Assembly (NCBI GenBank): GCA_022828595.1
Contig: JAKGHH010000005.1
Span: 57,655,655 to 57,719,654, forward strand
DNA: 64,000 nucleotides
Direction: 5' to 3'
Source of the DNA: Nelumbo lutea
Taxonomy: Eukaryota; Streptophyta; Magnoliopsida; Proteales; Nelumbonaceae
The notes under the pieces were generated by a model. It saw only the letters and a program-made list of their open reading frames with translations. It searched no databases and was not told the DNA's origin. The stretch's first letter is position 1, and every line of letters starts with the position of its first letter. This document shows positions 10,645 to 22,730 of the stretch, piece by piece. A program made the position numbers and the translations under genes.

Positions 10645-12405
10645 TCAAGGGTTCACAACAGAACAGATCTTTCTGATCTGTCCAGAGTTGCCAGTAAGGA
10701 CTCCAATAGCACCCATCTTTTGGATGGACTGGGCGAACTCGGTGAAGAAAGCATTTTGGTTGAGCAGCTCGGTGACAATATTGCTAGTGATCTTGTTGGT
10801 GAGAAGTGCAGCATCAGATTGGAAGAGACCTTTGTGTTGCTTCACGGCAGCGTAGTAGTGGCTGTCAAATGAGGTACCGCTGTTGGGATCCATGAATACT
10901 TGAGCTGTGTTGTCTGAAAGGCTCTTGCATTGAGTTCTCAGGACAGCCGCGTAGGTGGGGTCCAAAGATGGATCTGCATCTCCCTTCCCTGTGAAGTTGT
11001 ACAGTCTATTGTTGAAGGCATTGCAGTGTGCCTGTCCAATTGTGTGCGCCCCTACAATTTACGATTACATTACCAACCCTCTTAATTTTTATCCCATAAT
11101 TAAGCATATTTTGATGAACACAGGTTATTTTGACATCTGATAAAAATGTTGTTAGGTTATTTGAAAGATGTTACATGATTTACTTATTTTTTATTTGTTA
11201 ATGTTTTAAAAAATATATTTAAAGATTTTTAATCCTCTGATAAGTTATTTTAGAAAGATCTTCTAGCAGTCCAAATGGCCAAATGACATATTAAGCTTTT
11301 TAATTATTGTCTTTATCTTAGATAAAGATGATAAGCCACTTGATCTAATGGGCTTTTAAAAACGTATTTAGAAGCAATCTATCATGCAAAAAGACTAAAA
11401 AACTTCATTTTAATCTTTCCGGAATTTGGTATTTTTGGTCTTTTCGGGTGATTCTGTATACACGTCTTCTCATCTTTACTCAAAAAAGATCGATTTTTAC
11501 TTTTAAGAACTTGTTGAGACCCAGAAGACGACGACACAGAAAGACTTGCCAAACACCTCCCTAATAACATTGAAGAAAATCTGAAAATCTTACCTGATAA
11601 CACCACAAGGTCGTGAACGTTGAGTCCTTGCCTAGCAAAGTTTTGCTTGAGAGTGTTGAAGTCGAAGGTGGGTTGAGGGAGGTTGGCAACCGCCTCGGAG
11701 GCCCGTGACACAGTGCCGTCTCTCCGACCAGTAAGCACGTCCCACAGTGGCTTCTTGAACTGCAAAAATGAATGTATATATGTACGTAAGAAGAGAAAGT
11801 ACAATAATAAATCATCCATTGATTCAGATGTCAAGCACAAGCACAGACACGCACAATTTGAGTCCATTACATTAATTGAAAAACTTACTTGGAAGGCAAC
11901 AGAGTCCCTGGCAGACAGAGCAACGATGTCAGCGCAAGAAACAACTCCTGGGCAAGCTTTCTCTACTTCAGTTTTCACCTCATCAATAACATCGAAACCA
12001 GTCAAGGTCAAGTTTGGAGGTGCATCCTTCTCCGCCGTGTTATCCTTGGTAGAGTTCAATAGCACTGAGCCATCACAGCCCTGAAACAAACATGGTTTAT
12101 TTAATTATTAACATATTTATATTGCATTGGCAAAAGCAGAAGATGGTGAATTAATATGAGCTAATAGCAAAAAAGTAACTACTATATATTACCCTAACAA
12201 AGCAATCGTGGAAATGCATCCTCACGAGTGCAGCAGGCAACCCTGAATCCTGAGCGACTCGTTTCCAGACGACGGTCTTAATTATCTCCTCGGCGTTGGG
12301 GCAGCTACTTTTGTAGAATTTTTTTCTCAGCGGACCTCCTTCACAGATACCAAAAGCACATAAAGCTAGCATACAAACTAATAAGAGAAGACTGTTAGTC
12401 CTCAT
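10645..12405 (-). CDS. Class III secretory peroxidase (intact, 4 exons)
   Basis: Haem peroxidase (EC 1.11.1.7) predicted to oxidise phenolics with H2O2 in the cell wall or vacuole. Exons 12405-12193, 12080-11889, 11759-11594 and 11051-10645 join in frame with GT-AG introns: 325 aa, normal for the family, and the classical three-intron layout. ATG at 12405 is used because the in-frame codon upstream is TTG. Residues 1-23 form a signal peptide. Visible landmarks are distal Arg62 and His66 in RMHFHDCF, the GCDGSVLL calcium-site motif after it, the [13 protein letters not shown] helix, proximal His193 in GAHTIGQ, the [13 protein letters not shown] loop and the [18 protein letters not shown]-terminus. 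It resembles the PER27/PER56 type, but substrate cannot be read from sequence. No defect is seen. A sister gene on the same strand starts downstream at 34863. Confidence 0.93.
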
Positions 12406-12441
12406 CTTCAACTCAGGAATCAGAACAGATCAGATTCTTCT

Positions 12442-12482
<41 letters not shown>

Positions 12483-12523
12483 GAGCAAGGAAATATGGAT
12501 ATCTCAAGGCCGACCGGTGCTTC

Positions 12524-12531
12524 CTTATATA
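12524..12531 (-). promoter_or_regulatory. TATA box of intact peroxidase gene
   Basis: TATATAAG on the minus strand, about 120 nt before the ATG. The predicted leader then contains a (GA)n run (about 12447-12478), a common plant 5' UTR feature. Confidence 0.7.
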
Positions 12532-13714
12532 GGACTCTAATGGTGTTATGCACCGTCCAAATTTTCAAAGGAACCAGAAATTGTGACTTGAAACATCTTA
12601 CAGAGTCAAATAACGTAAAGTTGTCTTCAGATTATGGTCATTATAGATATTTCTTCTCTCTCTCTTTTTTTTAATGTTTTCTTGTGTCAATTCATTCATC
12701 TTCTCCGTAATAACTGTGACAACTTGCACCAATTAATTAACATATCTCATTCTAATATTTCCAACTGAATGGAAATAATTCAGTGGGGGTATGTCCTCAT
12801 TTCAGTGCTTGCTCTGTTCCACCTGATCAGAATCGATTAAACATCTAAACCCCACTTACTATTGGCACAAGTTTTCTTCAATTCTTACACAGTTGTTCTC
12901 TTACAACGGATATATGTACCCAATTGTTCCCTGCAACTTATTTTGGATACAAAAAAATAGAAGAAAAGTCAAGCTGGGACTTCCTTTACAAGTCATTGTT
13001 AATGAATAAAGAAGGAATCCTGAATGATAATTTACATAAAATAACTGTGATTCGATGAATGGATGTACGCCAATTGCTTTTACCGAAAAAAATAGGAAAA
13101 AGAAAGAAAAGAAGATATGCCGATTGCAATTTTATAATGGGCGGCGCGTGGTTTGCTCGTGGATGACAACGGGCATCAAATTTTTAATTCCCCCTTTCAT
13201 TAAAAAAGGGTTTTTCATCGTGTGGACCCATTTTAACACGTTTTAAATAATATATAATACTTGTGTTTTTTTACTTTTTTTTTTTAAAGCCAGAGATGAT
13301 AATAATATTATATAATTCAGTTTCACACATGCTCCTCCGACTTCGACTTTGTATCAATTAATGCTGGCGACTCTCGTGAATGGAATTTTCATTTTCAGTG
13401 TTCACTAGTTCACTATACAATTATACATTTTCCTCTCTCTAATAATAAGCTAAAATCTACATCCCCTACACTTTCAATTAAAATTTTCCGTCGATCAGGT
13501 CTCTCTATATTTATTGAAAATATTTTTTTTGAATTTATTAAGTTTTCAATTTTGAAATTATTTGATAATTTTTGTTATATGATTTTATAATCTTCATTAG
13601 ACAATTAATAATTTTATAAATAATAAAAAAATTCTAATAAACGTAAAAATTTAATGACAACTGTATAAAAAATAATAAAATCAAAGTAGTTAACGAAGAA
13701 GAATTGTCATACAA
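12532..13714. other. Upstream region of intact peroxidase, otherwise empty
   Basis: About 1.2 kb of AT-rich DNA between the peroxidase promoter and the next LTR element. No gene or bounded repeat was seen. Confidence 0.5.
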
Positions 13715-14261
13715 TGGTATCATGTTGTCCAATTCGAGGTGTTCCGAATATAGAACATATTTAGATAGTCTTGTCAATTGGACAAGGCTTTGGTGGAAGG
13801 ATGAAGCGGTGCATCGAAATTTGCAAACAGGAGAAAGGTCAAAGGCTCAAGGAGTTGTTCCCCAGGTAGATACTTTAATGCTTAAGTCAGTAAGATAAGG
13901 AAGGATGAGGCCGGAACGAACAGGTTGAAATAGCGTTGGTCCGAGTCGAAGAGATAATGCAAAGAGATATTCAAAGAGTGTAGTTCCAAAAGGTCATTTA
14001 CCTCGAGCAGGGAATATCTACTTATAGTTGGGTGTCTGTGTCCTAAATGGATAGGGCTTCCAGGGTTATTGAGATGTGAGTGTTCGCCGAGGTCATCGGG
14101 AGGTTTCCTCCTCCTCGACGGAGTTTGCTTCCTTGTCCATGCGGGACATTCCTTCATAGTCGTGCTATTTTGTTATGTGTGGCGTTGATGTGGCCTAAGA
14201 GGGGGGCAGCTACAGAGATAGACATGTGGCATCCTTGGCTAGCTCAACCATCACAAGAACA
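13715..14261 (-). repeat. LTR of the decayed Tat-type element
   Basis: 547 bp, TG...CA ended, aligned with the truncated LTR at 19069 (blocks CGAGGTGTTC, TAGATAGTC, CAATTGGAC) and with the solo LTR at 48616-49115 (GACATGTGGC, CTCAACCAT near the end). The end was set by analogy with the solo LTR and by the adjoining purine tract. Confidence 0.65.
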
Positions 14262-14452
14262 CCACTCTCCAGTTTTGAAGTCAATGAGTGTAGTGCTCGG
14301 TTGCGACTAGGCGTGGAAGAACTCTGCGGTCCTCAATTGAGGAAATGTAATTTCTTCGAGTTGTCTAGCCTAGGATAAGACCGGTTCGCTAGGCGGACCG
14401 ACTAGTCACATGGGTGCAAAGTGCAGCATTGAATTAGCATCGTTGGTCACCC

Positions 14453-14460
14453 TATAAAAG
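14453..14460 (+). promoter_or_regulatory. TATA box of the decayed antisense ORF
   Basis: TATAAAAG in the context CACCCTATAAAAGGGG on the plus strand, about 115 nt before the ATG at 14574 that starts the serine-rich antisense product. Its position mirrors the TATA box at 25253 in the other element. Confidence 0.6.
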
Positions 14461-14573
14461 GGGAGGTGGCAAGTCATTTTACTTCGCCATTTTTGAGTGA
14501 GCAATCATAGGAGCTCGGTGAGAGTTAGTCCTTGGCAGGTGCTTTAGGTGTCTAGTAGTGTAACTTCGGTAAG

Positions 14574-16365
14574 ATGTCTTCATCTTCCTTCTCGTCTTGT
14601 TCTTCCTCTTCGTCTAGCTCTTGTGCATTGGGTAGTGAGTCTAATCTAGGGTCTCACCCCGAGGCCACTGCGCTTGTGGCTGGGTCGGGCCTGAGGGTAA
14701 GGGTGTTGCAGTGTAGGAGGTCGTGGTCTTTTGGGAGGCTGAGGTCGGGGAAACCAACGAGGCTGAAGTGGATATTGTGTTATAAGAGGGGCTTGGCGCC
14801 CCTGTACGGTTCAACAACCGCTTTGCATCTTCACCCTATGGGTTAACACCTAGAGACCTAGCCCGAATTAGGACCCTTTATTGCATTCCCGATGAGTCCA
14901 AGTTGAGGTGCCCCGACATTGCTGAGGGGGCTACCTTGGCTCGGCCGGGGGAGCTTTGTATCTACGAGCACAACTTGATAGACAAGCTGAGGTTTCCTCT
15001 AAGTGAGGGTATCGCCACAAAGCAAAGGTGGTAATGCGTCCAACCGATCCAGCTGATGCCCGATTCCTTCAAATACTTGGTTAGCCTCTTTTGCTACTTC
15101 TCACAATGTGGACATCACTCTACTGATGTTCACATTCACATGCTTCTTACACCTGAAGAAGCACCAATAGGGTTATTATTACTTCTTCACTCGGCAACAC
15201 AATAAGATGCTCGTCGGAGTCTCCTCTTCGGTGAAACACTAGAAGGAGGGGTTCTTCTTCGTGCACTGCCTAAGGGGTTGGCCGTCCCCACTGAGTTGTC
15301 AATTCCGAGGACCATGGGGAAGGCGCCAACCGAGGTTGAGTTGTTTAGGATAGGGAGAACTTAGTGGCCATCAGGCGGATAGAGAGGGTAGATGTGTAGG
15401 AGTACACATTGTTCTCCATGTTGATCTATGCTGGGCTGATGAAATCCCCGACTGGTCTGTCCTTGCTTTTTTAAGCGTCTTTCTTGTTTCATTTCTTCGG
15501 CTTTGACAAATTTGTTCTCTCTGGCAGATATGGCAACCGTTGATGAGGAGGAGAAAACTAAGTGCATGCAGGCTGTTGCGTAGAGGAGGGTGGCGGCCCA
15601 GGTTGGGGCATCTCGGTAGCAATGCCCCCCATAGGTTGTGAACTTTTAGTCGCACAAGAGGCAGAGGCCAGCTAAGGGATACGTGGTGGACGTCATCTCT
15701 GCCGTGGTTTGCGTCGTGGGAAAGTCTTGAGGTCCCACCTTTAGGTTTGGTGGAGTAGGGGGCTAAAGTGTACAAGTTGAGTTGGAGTGTTTGGTTCGAG
15801 GACATTTTGAAAATTGAGGGTTTGCCTGAGCAGTTGGCTTGGGGTATTTTGTTGCCCGACATCTAGAGGGAGACCAGCGACTATACGAACGAGGTGCTAT
15901 AAAGTGCGGCCATCAAAGAGTCTATTGCGGTGAGGTTCTATGTACTACCTTTTCTGTTCTTTAGTGCACTTTTCTAAGTCCATTAACTTAAGGATAGTCA
16001 TGACAAGGATAGTCACGGAGTGGAGGATAGTCACGTGAGCTCAAGGATAGTCACGACAAGGCACAGAAGGTGGCCGAGGAGGTGGAGGCGAAGTTGCTTC
16101 GTGTCGAGGAAGAAGCGATGTGGAGGTACAAGGAGTCCAAGGAGTTCCAAATCACCCTCGATGGCTTTGCTATGGATTCCTAGCAGATTAGTTTTGCTTG
16201 CTGCCAGAGGAGAGTGATGTGTGAGCAACCTGAGACTGCAGCGACAGTGGAGTAGTATAATCCTTTCAATGCTGAGGAGTCATCGATTGAGTAGCCCGCC
16301 TTCAACGACAGCGCGACGACTCCCGAGGAGATGATTCCCATGGATATCACGTTTGGACTGGAGTG
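14574..16365 (+). pseudogene. Decayed antisense ORF of Tat-type element
   Basis: Begins MSSSSFSSCSSS, comparable to the MSSFDSSDDSSS start of the intact antisense gene at 25462. Frame-shifted pieces then read TPRDLARIRTLYCIPDE, EGATLARPGELCIYEHNL and LRFPLSEGIATKQRW, the same kind of sequence as the plant domain Pfam calls 'putative gypsy type transposon' (PF04195, name recalled). Several stops and shifts break it. A further plus-strand piece near 16020-16360 would match the charged downstream part. It cannot be translated through. Confidence 0.6.
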
Positions 16366-16539
16366 ACGTTTCCCCTTTTTGTTTTTTTTTTTAGTTGTTG
16401 TATGCAACTCAGTATGCCAAGTTTGTGATTGTATTGCCATTTTGTTAATGAAGACTTTTTTTGCCGAGCAAATTTCTTGTTGTGCACTATCTACTCCCCC
16501 CTCTTTTCAAGTTATCATACTTCAAGGTCCGGTGGTGCT

Positions 16540-16870
16540 TGGTCTTATGATGGCCGAGGTCTTTGGCTTAATGTTCGTTGGTCGAGGTCTTTAGCTTTGT
16601 GGCCTCGGTTTTACGCTAGCCAAGGTCCTTGGCTTAATGCTTGTCGATCGTGACCTTGGTCTTACATTGGTCGAGGCCTTTTTCTTGATGCTTGCTGTCC
16701 AAGGTCTTCGACTTTGTGGCCTTGGTCTTTTATTGGCCTCAGTCTTGCATTGGACGAGGTCTTTGGCTTAATGCTTTTTGATCGGGGTCTTTGGCTTTGT
16801 GGCCTCAGTCTTATGCTGGGTTAGGTCTTTGGCATAATGGCCTCGGTCTTCAATTAGCCAAGGTGCTTCC
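16540..16870. repeat. Degenerate tandem repeat inside the decayed element
   Basis: About six imperfect copies of a unit like GAGGTCTTTGGCTTAATGCT alternating with TTTGTGGCCTCGGTCTTA. The unit is irregular (about 30-60 bp). It lies where pol would be in a full-length relative. Confidence 0.7.
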
Positions 16871-17330
16871 AATCTCTCAACATTGCCGGGGAGTTTGGGG
16901 GAACCTGGGCTTAGAAGGCTTCATGCTCTTTGACTAGGCTAGTTGTGGTCTCGGTTAGCTATGCTTTGACTGCAAGTTGGGAGGATGCATGGAGTTTGAT
17001 GGTTGTCCTCTTTCCATTCTATGGCGGAGACATCATTTTTGCGATACTCGTCGATGGCTTGTCCTGGCCTCGATTGTCAGTGGTTGGTCAGGTTTCGTGA
17101 TGGTTTTTAGGCCTTGACCGTTATAGGTCAATCGGGTCCCTGATGAGGTTGCCATCGTGTTGTGACCATTGGTCAACGTAGAGCTCGGTCGTCAAAGTTT
17201 GGTTGGATAATGTGCAGGCATTTGGTCATTTGTGCTTAAAGGAAAATTCTTTATTCATTGAATTTGTACAATCTGGTTGCCGTTAGTGTTTGGCATCGAT
17301 TGTCGTCACTACATTTAAATTTCTAGAACT

Positions 17331-18900
17331 CTAGCTCTTTAGTTTGGGTCTTATGTGCTTAGTTATTCTCCTCTCTAATGGCCTTCTCGCCTGAGATGAC
17401 GGCGGTGACCTTGAAGGGTGGAGTTCGAGCTGGGGGCTCATCAGTGAGGTATGACTCTTCTTTGGGTTTATACTCTTTGATGTCGATGAAGCCATGAAGG
17501 TATCTGTATCAGATGAGGTCTTCCAAGTAATGGTAGAGGTCATGGCAACTTTTAGTCCTGTGGTTGTGGTCTCGGTGAAATACTTGTCTTGATTTTTCTT
17601 GTTGCCTTGGGTTTGCATCTTCTCGGGCCACTTGATGAAGTTGCAGTAGTGGATTTGCATCAATATCTTGGCCTGTGGAGCATTGAGTGGAGTGAAGTTG
17701 TGATACGCCAACGGTAAGGTTCTTGGTCTGTGGTCAGGTTGGCGATCTTGATTCTTGTCATCTTGGTCTGGTCTTTGGTCATCATGGTCTCTGCGCTTCT
17801 GGTCGTGCTGGTCTTCCCCCTTCTTGCATAGTGCTTGGGCCTCTTCAGTATTCATATACTTCTTCACTTGGTTCATGAGCACGGTCAGGTTGGGTGGAGG
17901 GTTCTTTTGCAAAGAGAAGCTAAACATTGAAGAGTATAGCCCGCTCATGATGGCGGTCTTGGCCACCGACCAGTTTAGAGTTCTAACTTAGAGGACTTTG
18001 GTGTTGAACCTTGCCAAGTATTCCCTCAGGGTCTCTCCTTTCCTTTAACACACTTGTATGAGGCTAGTCGAGGTCTTCTATTGCCTTTGATTGGCAGTGA
18101 ATTACACTAGAAACTGTCTCCAACTACTCCTAGGAGGAAATGGACTGTGGTGGAAGAGAGGCGTACCAGGTCCTGGCAACTCCGTAGAGGGTTGTGACGA
18201 AGGCCTTGCACATGATACCCTTGAAGGAGTCGTGCAACATCATTATCACCTTGAACCCTTCAATGCGATTATTGGGGTCCGAGGCTCCATCGTACTTTTC
18301 AAACTGAGGGGGTCACTGGCTGGATGGGGGAAGCTCATCTACAATCTCCTGGACGAAGACGGGTTCCTTTGCAGGCTGGCTGTAGTGCTGCTCTAAAGGC
18401 TAGGCCATTGAAGGAGCTACGTTTCTATCTACTTGGCTGCATTCCAGTTTGGCCAACTGCTCTCTTAGTTCTCTGATTTTGGCGTCTCTGTCGGTTGGGA
18501 CCACATTTACAGACTTTTCCCCTTTTGGAATTGCAGGCCAGTCTTGGACCAAGTTGGATTTGGTTATCGAGATCGGTGGATGCTGTAAATGTTGGCCGAA
18601 TCATTCTTTAACAGGCACTCGAGTGGAGTGATGGGATCTATTGCGGGCATCATGTGTGCGAGGTTGGGTGGGGAGTCAGTTCTTCTAGATAGCTACGGTC
18701 GTTCGCGGTCGGATTGGGCCTTGTGCCTGTCCATGTGGCGCCTTTTGGGGTTCTCAGTGTGAGGATCAACTATAGTAGGTGCCTATGTGGTAGGGCGAGT
18801 ACCTTGGGGGCATGTGCCATTTGCCCCAGCGTCTCCATCATGGCTAGGATATGGTCATCCTTTTGTTGCATGGCTTGGAATTGCGTGGGGTCGGTTGCTG
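17331..18900 (-). pseudogene. Gag remnant of the decayed Tat-type element
   Basis: A minus-strand frame (17966-17331) reads LTVLMNQVKKYMNTEEAQAL and then TLPLAYHNFTPLNAPQAKILMQIHYCNFIKWPEKM. The latter matches in order the Gag C-terminal block YTPLNTRRTEILMTIKDAPYVKWP of the intact-length element at 32 kb. Upstream (18.0-18.9 kb) the gag core is present only in broken frames. No zinc knuckle is seen. Confidence 0.7.
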
Positions 18901-19068
18901 CATGATGATAGGGCTCCCAAGGCGGGGAGTTGCACAGTGATTGGGATCCTCGAGATGGGGAATAGGCTTCAGAGCGGTCAGATGTGTTTTTTGGCATGGT
19001 TGCATTTAGTGCACGAAGAGGGGTTTGGGAAATAACTTTTTGTTCGTTTCCCATAGACGATGCCAATT

Positions 19069-19165
19069 TGATGATGTTTGATCCGAGGTGTTCTGAACCG
19101 AGGATACAATCAGATAGTCCTGCCAACTGGACGAAGCCAAGGTAGAAAGACAAAGCCACACACCG
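19069..19165 (-). repeat. Truncated 5' LTR of the decayed element
   Basis: Starts TGATGATGTTTGATCCGAGGTG right after the primer-binding site and breaks off near 19165, where unrelated AT-rich tandem repeats begin. More than 400 bp of the LTR is missing. Confidence 0.7.
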
Positions 19166-19223
19166 AGTTCTGAATTTAATTAATATGAATATTAAATAGT
19201 TATTATTAGCTTCGAATTTAATT

Positions 19224-19635
19224 ATCAGTAATTAATGAAATCCGGTTTGGGTTTAAATGCATTAAATCGGGTTCATGCAAAATGAATCAACTTAAATATA
19301 TAAAAGATTTAAACCGGATCGACCTAATAATCATCAGTAATTAATGAAATCCGGTTTGGGTTTAAATGCATTAAATCGGGTTCATGCAAAATGAATCAGC
19401 TTAAATATATAAAAGATTTAAACCGGATCGACCTAATAATTATCAATTAATTATCATTAATTTATATGAATATTAAATAATTATTATTTTCCTCGATATT
19501 AATAATCAGTAATTAATTTTTAGTAATTAATGAAAGCCGGTTTGAGTTTAAATGCATTAAACTAGGGTTGATGCAAAATGAATCGGCTTAAATATATAAG
19601 ACAGTTAAACCAGGCTGAACCTCTAATAAGTGGTT
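19224..19635. repeat. 109-bp tandem repeat (2-3 copies)
   Basis: Copies start ATCAGTAATTAATGAAATCC at 19224 and 19333 (period 109), with GTTTAAATGCATTAAATCGG and TATATAAAAGATTTAAACCGG inside. A third, more diverged copy starts near 19520 after an 80-bp spacer. Not coding. Confidence 0.8.
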
Positions 19636-20148
19636 TCGGCTTCGGATTCTGGATCGACCCGACCCATCGACCCGTATAGAGCGATAATTTAAAATACACA
19701 GAAGTCGTTGATAGGCCAAAGATGCGTGGTTTATCACCCATTTCAACAAAAAGATATGTTAAAAATGCGAAAGAACAAAAGAAAATAACAATGGAAGAAG
19801 AAAAATTCAAAGAAAAAAATTAAAACACAAAAAAAATACATATCGAGTTCTATAAACAATATTTTACTAACTCCAAACTGTTGAACAGAAATAACCGATT
19901 GAACATTAAATAACTACTAAAACATTAACAAAAAGTACAGCTTGATAATACACTAACCAATTGATGAAAGATTGCTAAACTGGACACCTTGAATTTGCAG
20001 ACTTTTCTGAAGTTGCAGTTTCACAAACCGGACACCTTGAGAGTTTGCTGAAATGATTGGAGGAGAGGAAATTTGTGAAATTGCAGTTTCACGAACTGGA
20101 CCTTCAATGCAGCACAGAGATTGAATGGAGTTTCAAGTCAGATGTTGT

Positions 20149-20294
20149 CTCTTACTCTGTTGCAGGTATGAAAGATTGATAGTTCAGTAATCTCTTACTC
20201 TATTGCAGGTATGAAAGATTGATAGTTCGGTTACCTCTTACTCTGTTGCAGGTATGAAAAATTGATAGTTCGGTTGTCTCTTTCTCTGTTACAG
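20149..20294. repeat. 43-bp tandem repeat, four units
   Basis: Units begin CTCTTACTCTGTTGCAGG at 20149, 20192 and 20235, and a partial CTCTTTCTCTGTTACAG at 20278. Each unit reads as a pyrimidine tract followed by CAG|GTATGA, which looks like a splice acceptor abutting a donor. No gene surrounds it. Confidence 0.85.
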
Positions 20295-21036
20295 ATTGCA
20301 TATTATGCGTTTCTTTAAGAAAAGATTGAGAACGAGAGATTCCCACTTTCACATCTTTGTAAAAAAGACATACAATGCCACACATTTTTGAATGCAGTAG
20401 AAACTGCGATAGGAAATGACAAGCCCAAGCTTAAGCCCGACCTAATTATATATGAACTGAGAGAATTGAGTGTTAAGAAATGATCTCCAGGAAAGGAAAT
20501 GGGTTAAATTTGGGCCTTATTTGTTTATTTCAGGAATCTATTTTTTCGGGCAAGTGCATTTATTCATATTTTTTGTTTAATTTATCGAATAAATGTATCT
20601 TGTCGGGTACTTTTGATTATTAATTTTTCTGTGGATCCCAGAGTCAATGTTTTCAACCCACCATTGACCTGTTTAACCCGATAACCGGGTTATGGGTTGT
20701 ACATTAATTATATATACAAACTTTGAGAAAATATAACTTTGTATTCCAATGTCTGATTGAGGTAATTTTTTTTTGTAATCTTTTAAAATCTATGCATCCT
20801 AAGGTTAATATATCTATGATATATGCATTATTGACATGGTACAGTCTGATCCGTTCAACCTATAAGGTCAAACTAGTAACATGTGACCCGGAGGCAAAAA
20901 TAATTCAGACTCCGAATTGGTTTTTAAAACATTAATCTCACATATTTCTGAAATAGTAACATTAATAACTTGATGGATGGAAATTGCAATCCCATTTACC
21001 GACTCCCCCCCACCCTCTCTTGCGTACCAACCAGAT
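20295..21036. other. Intergenic repeats
   Basis: A partial family E-like stretch near 20520-20620 (GGGCAAGTGCATTTATTC) and a repeat from about 20638 to 20932 related to the insert in the MITE at 4296. No gene. Confidence 0.45.
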
Positions 21037-21168
21037 ATATAATACAACAAGGTCATCAACACTGAGGCCTTTCATAGCAAAGTTTTCCTTGAGAGCTCAA
21101 TAATGTTATAGGGATGTTAGCAAATGCCTTGGATGCCACCGGTGTGAGACTGCCGTGCCCTTCTTAAA
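21037..21168 (-). pseudogene. Peroxidase exon-3 remnant
   Basis: On the minus strand, after an intact acceptor (TTTGCAG), it starts Phe-Lys-Lys. It then loses about 36 nt covering the W-VLTGRRD segment, continues with ASKAFANIP-like and KENFAMKGLSVDDLVVL-like codons in shifted frames, and lacks a normal donor. It is about 130 bp versus 166 in the intact gene. It lies just downstream of the second peroxidase gene, and represents a third local copy. Confidence 0.75.
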
Positions 21169-21926
21169 CTGCAAATGCAAAACATGATCGAGGATACAAC
21201 ATAATCTCTTTTCGGTGGTACACGAAACTAATGATTTAATGATTCAGATTAAATTAATAAACAATAAGGGGGTTTCAGGAAACATAAGTTTCGTACTCTA
21301 AGATTAACAAATTAATTCGCTCATACAAGAAAGTTGTCAGAGATTCTCACAATCGGATACAATCTAGCTGCTTCATTTTTTATTTTCTTGATTGAAAATA
21401 AAAAGCAGATGTTCATAATCTTCTTTGCACGGTGATTTTTTGCCCAGCTGATGGTAGGAAGGAGGCAGCAGGTCCCTTCTACTTGAAACGAAGGACAGAT
21501 GGCAGCTGTTGTTGGCCGGCACGGCCACGGACCTGTCTACAGATTTTGATGGGCTGGTGAGTGGTGACTTCGTGTCGATTTTGATTTCATCCGACGATTA
21601 ACAATACAAAATTGGACTGGATTGTGGGTTTAGATTCTCATTTCTCAAGAAACAAGCAAAAAGGTTAAACTGTTTTGGGTTAGGCTCTTGAATATAGTTT
21701 TGTTCTATAAACACAAAAGCCCATCGGAAAGACCCACCTGTATCTATTATTGAAATTTAATTAATTAATTATAGGGAAAATCTGAGATGTATGGGAAGAG
21801 GGAATATTGGCTTCTTATCCGAGTCAGTTATTCTTGAGAAAGAAAAAGTAATAAAGAAATAAAAATCACAAAGACGATCGATGGGAAACATTTATGCCAC
21901 CACAAGCTTGGAGTTACAGAACTTAA
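21169..21926. other. Region between peroxidase remnants, nothing recognised
   Basis: About 750 bp. A GC-richer patch near 21430-21560 has no recognisable frame. It includes the presumed 3' flank of the second peroxidase gene. Confidence 0.5.
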
Positions 21927-22503
21927 TTAAGAGTTGACAACCGCACAGTTCTTTCTAATCTCTCCAGAACTTCCAGTAAGAACTTCAATGGCTCCCATCC
22001 TCTTCATCGACTGTGCGAACTCTGTGAAGAATTTATTTTGGTTGAGCAATTCGGTGACAATTTTGCTTGAGATCTTGTTGGTGAGAAGAGCAGCATCAGA
22101 TTGGAAGAGACCCTTGTTTTGCTTTACAACGGCATAGTAATGGCTATCGAATGAGACTCCACTGTTGGGGTCCATGAACACTTGAGTTGTGTTGTCTGAA
22201 AGGCTCTTGCATTGTGTTCTCAAGAAAGCTGCGTATTCTGGGTCGAAAGAGGGATCTGCATCTCCCTTTCCTGTGAAGTTGTACAGCCTGTTGCTGAAGG
22301 TGTTGCAATGTCCCTGTCCGATTGTATGTGCGCCTGAAACCGAACAATCCTACCTTAACAACCAGAACTACTGATTTGTAGGGGTGATCACGAAAAAGAG
22401 AAAAAATCCAAAAATTGAATTAAACTGACAAATAATCAAATCGTGACAAATTGAACCAACGGTTAATCGAACCAATTGACCGCTTTTATGTTTTCTAAAC
22501 CAA

Positions 22504-22730
22504 GGGGCTGTTTGATAACAGATTCACTTGTTGAACTGAATGACTTATTGCTTTATTTTTTTTGGTGAAAAAAAAATTAAATAGTCAAATATTCAAGGGT
22601 AAAATACTCTACTGAATTTCAATTTCAGCCATTAAAAAACACACAGTTTGCTTATTGAAAACTTATTCAGTAAAAGATAAGACAATAAAATTTTCAGTTC
22701 AGTCATTTCAACTGTTATCAAACGGCCTCC
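22504..22730. mobile_element. MITE in intron 3 region of peroxidase 2
   Basis: Starts GGGGCTGTTTGATAAC and ends GTTATCAAACGGCCTCC, a clear inverted pair, with further pairing inward (GAACTGAATGACTTATTG against its complement near the right end). It lies between exons 4 and 3 of the peroxidase pseudogene. No clear target duplication. Confidence 0.65.

Larger units (their letters stand above)
13715..19165 (-). mobile_element. Decayed Tat-type LTR element lacking pol
   Basis: A minus-strand LTR element. The left LTR (its 3' LTR) is at 13715-14261 and the right one (5' LTR) begins at 19069 and is cut off near 19165. A primer-binding site adjoins the right LTR (TTGGCATCGTCTATGGGA on the minus strand, about 19048-19066) and a purine tract GGAGAGTGG adjoins the left LTR. 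The interior has a gag remnant (17.3-18.9 kb), a degenerate tandem repeat (16.54-16.87 kb) and a decayed antisense ORF (14.57-16.36 kb). No protease, reverse transcriptase, RNase H or integrase sequence is visible. It is a non-autonomous or internally deleted relative of the 23.9-34.5 kb element. Confidence 0.8.

Noticed and set aside
11683..12084. 133-codon plus-strand frame opposite peroxidase exons 2-3
   Set aside because: It lies antisense to well-supported exons and includes intron 2; a frame shadow.
20149..20294. CRISPR-like array of short direct repeats
   Set aside because: The units are contiguous without spacers and the DNA is plant nuclear; it is a plain tandem repeat.
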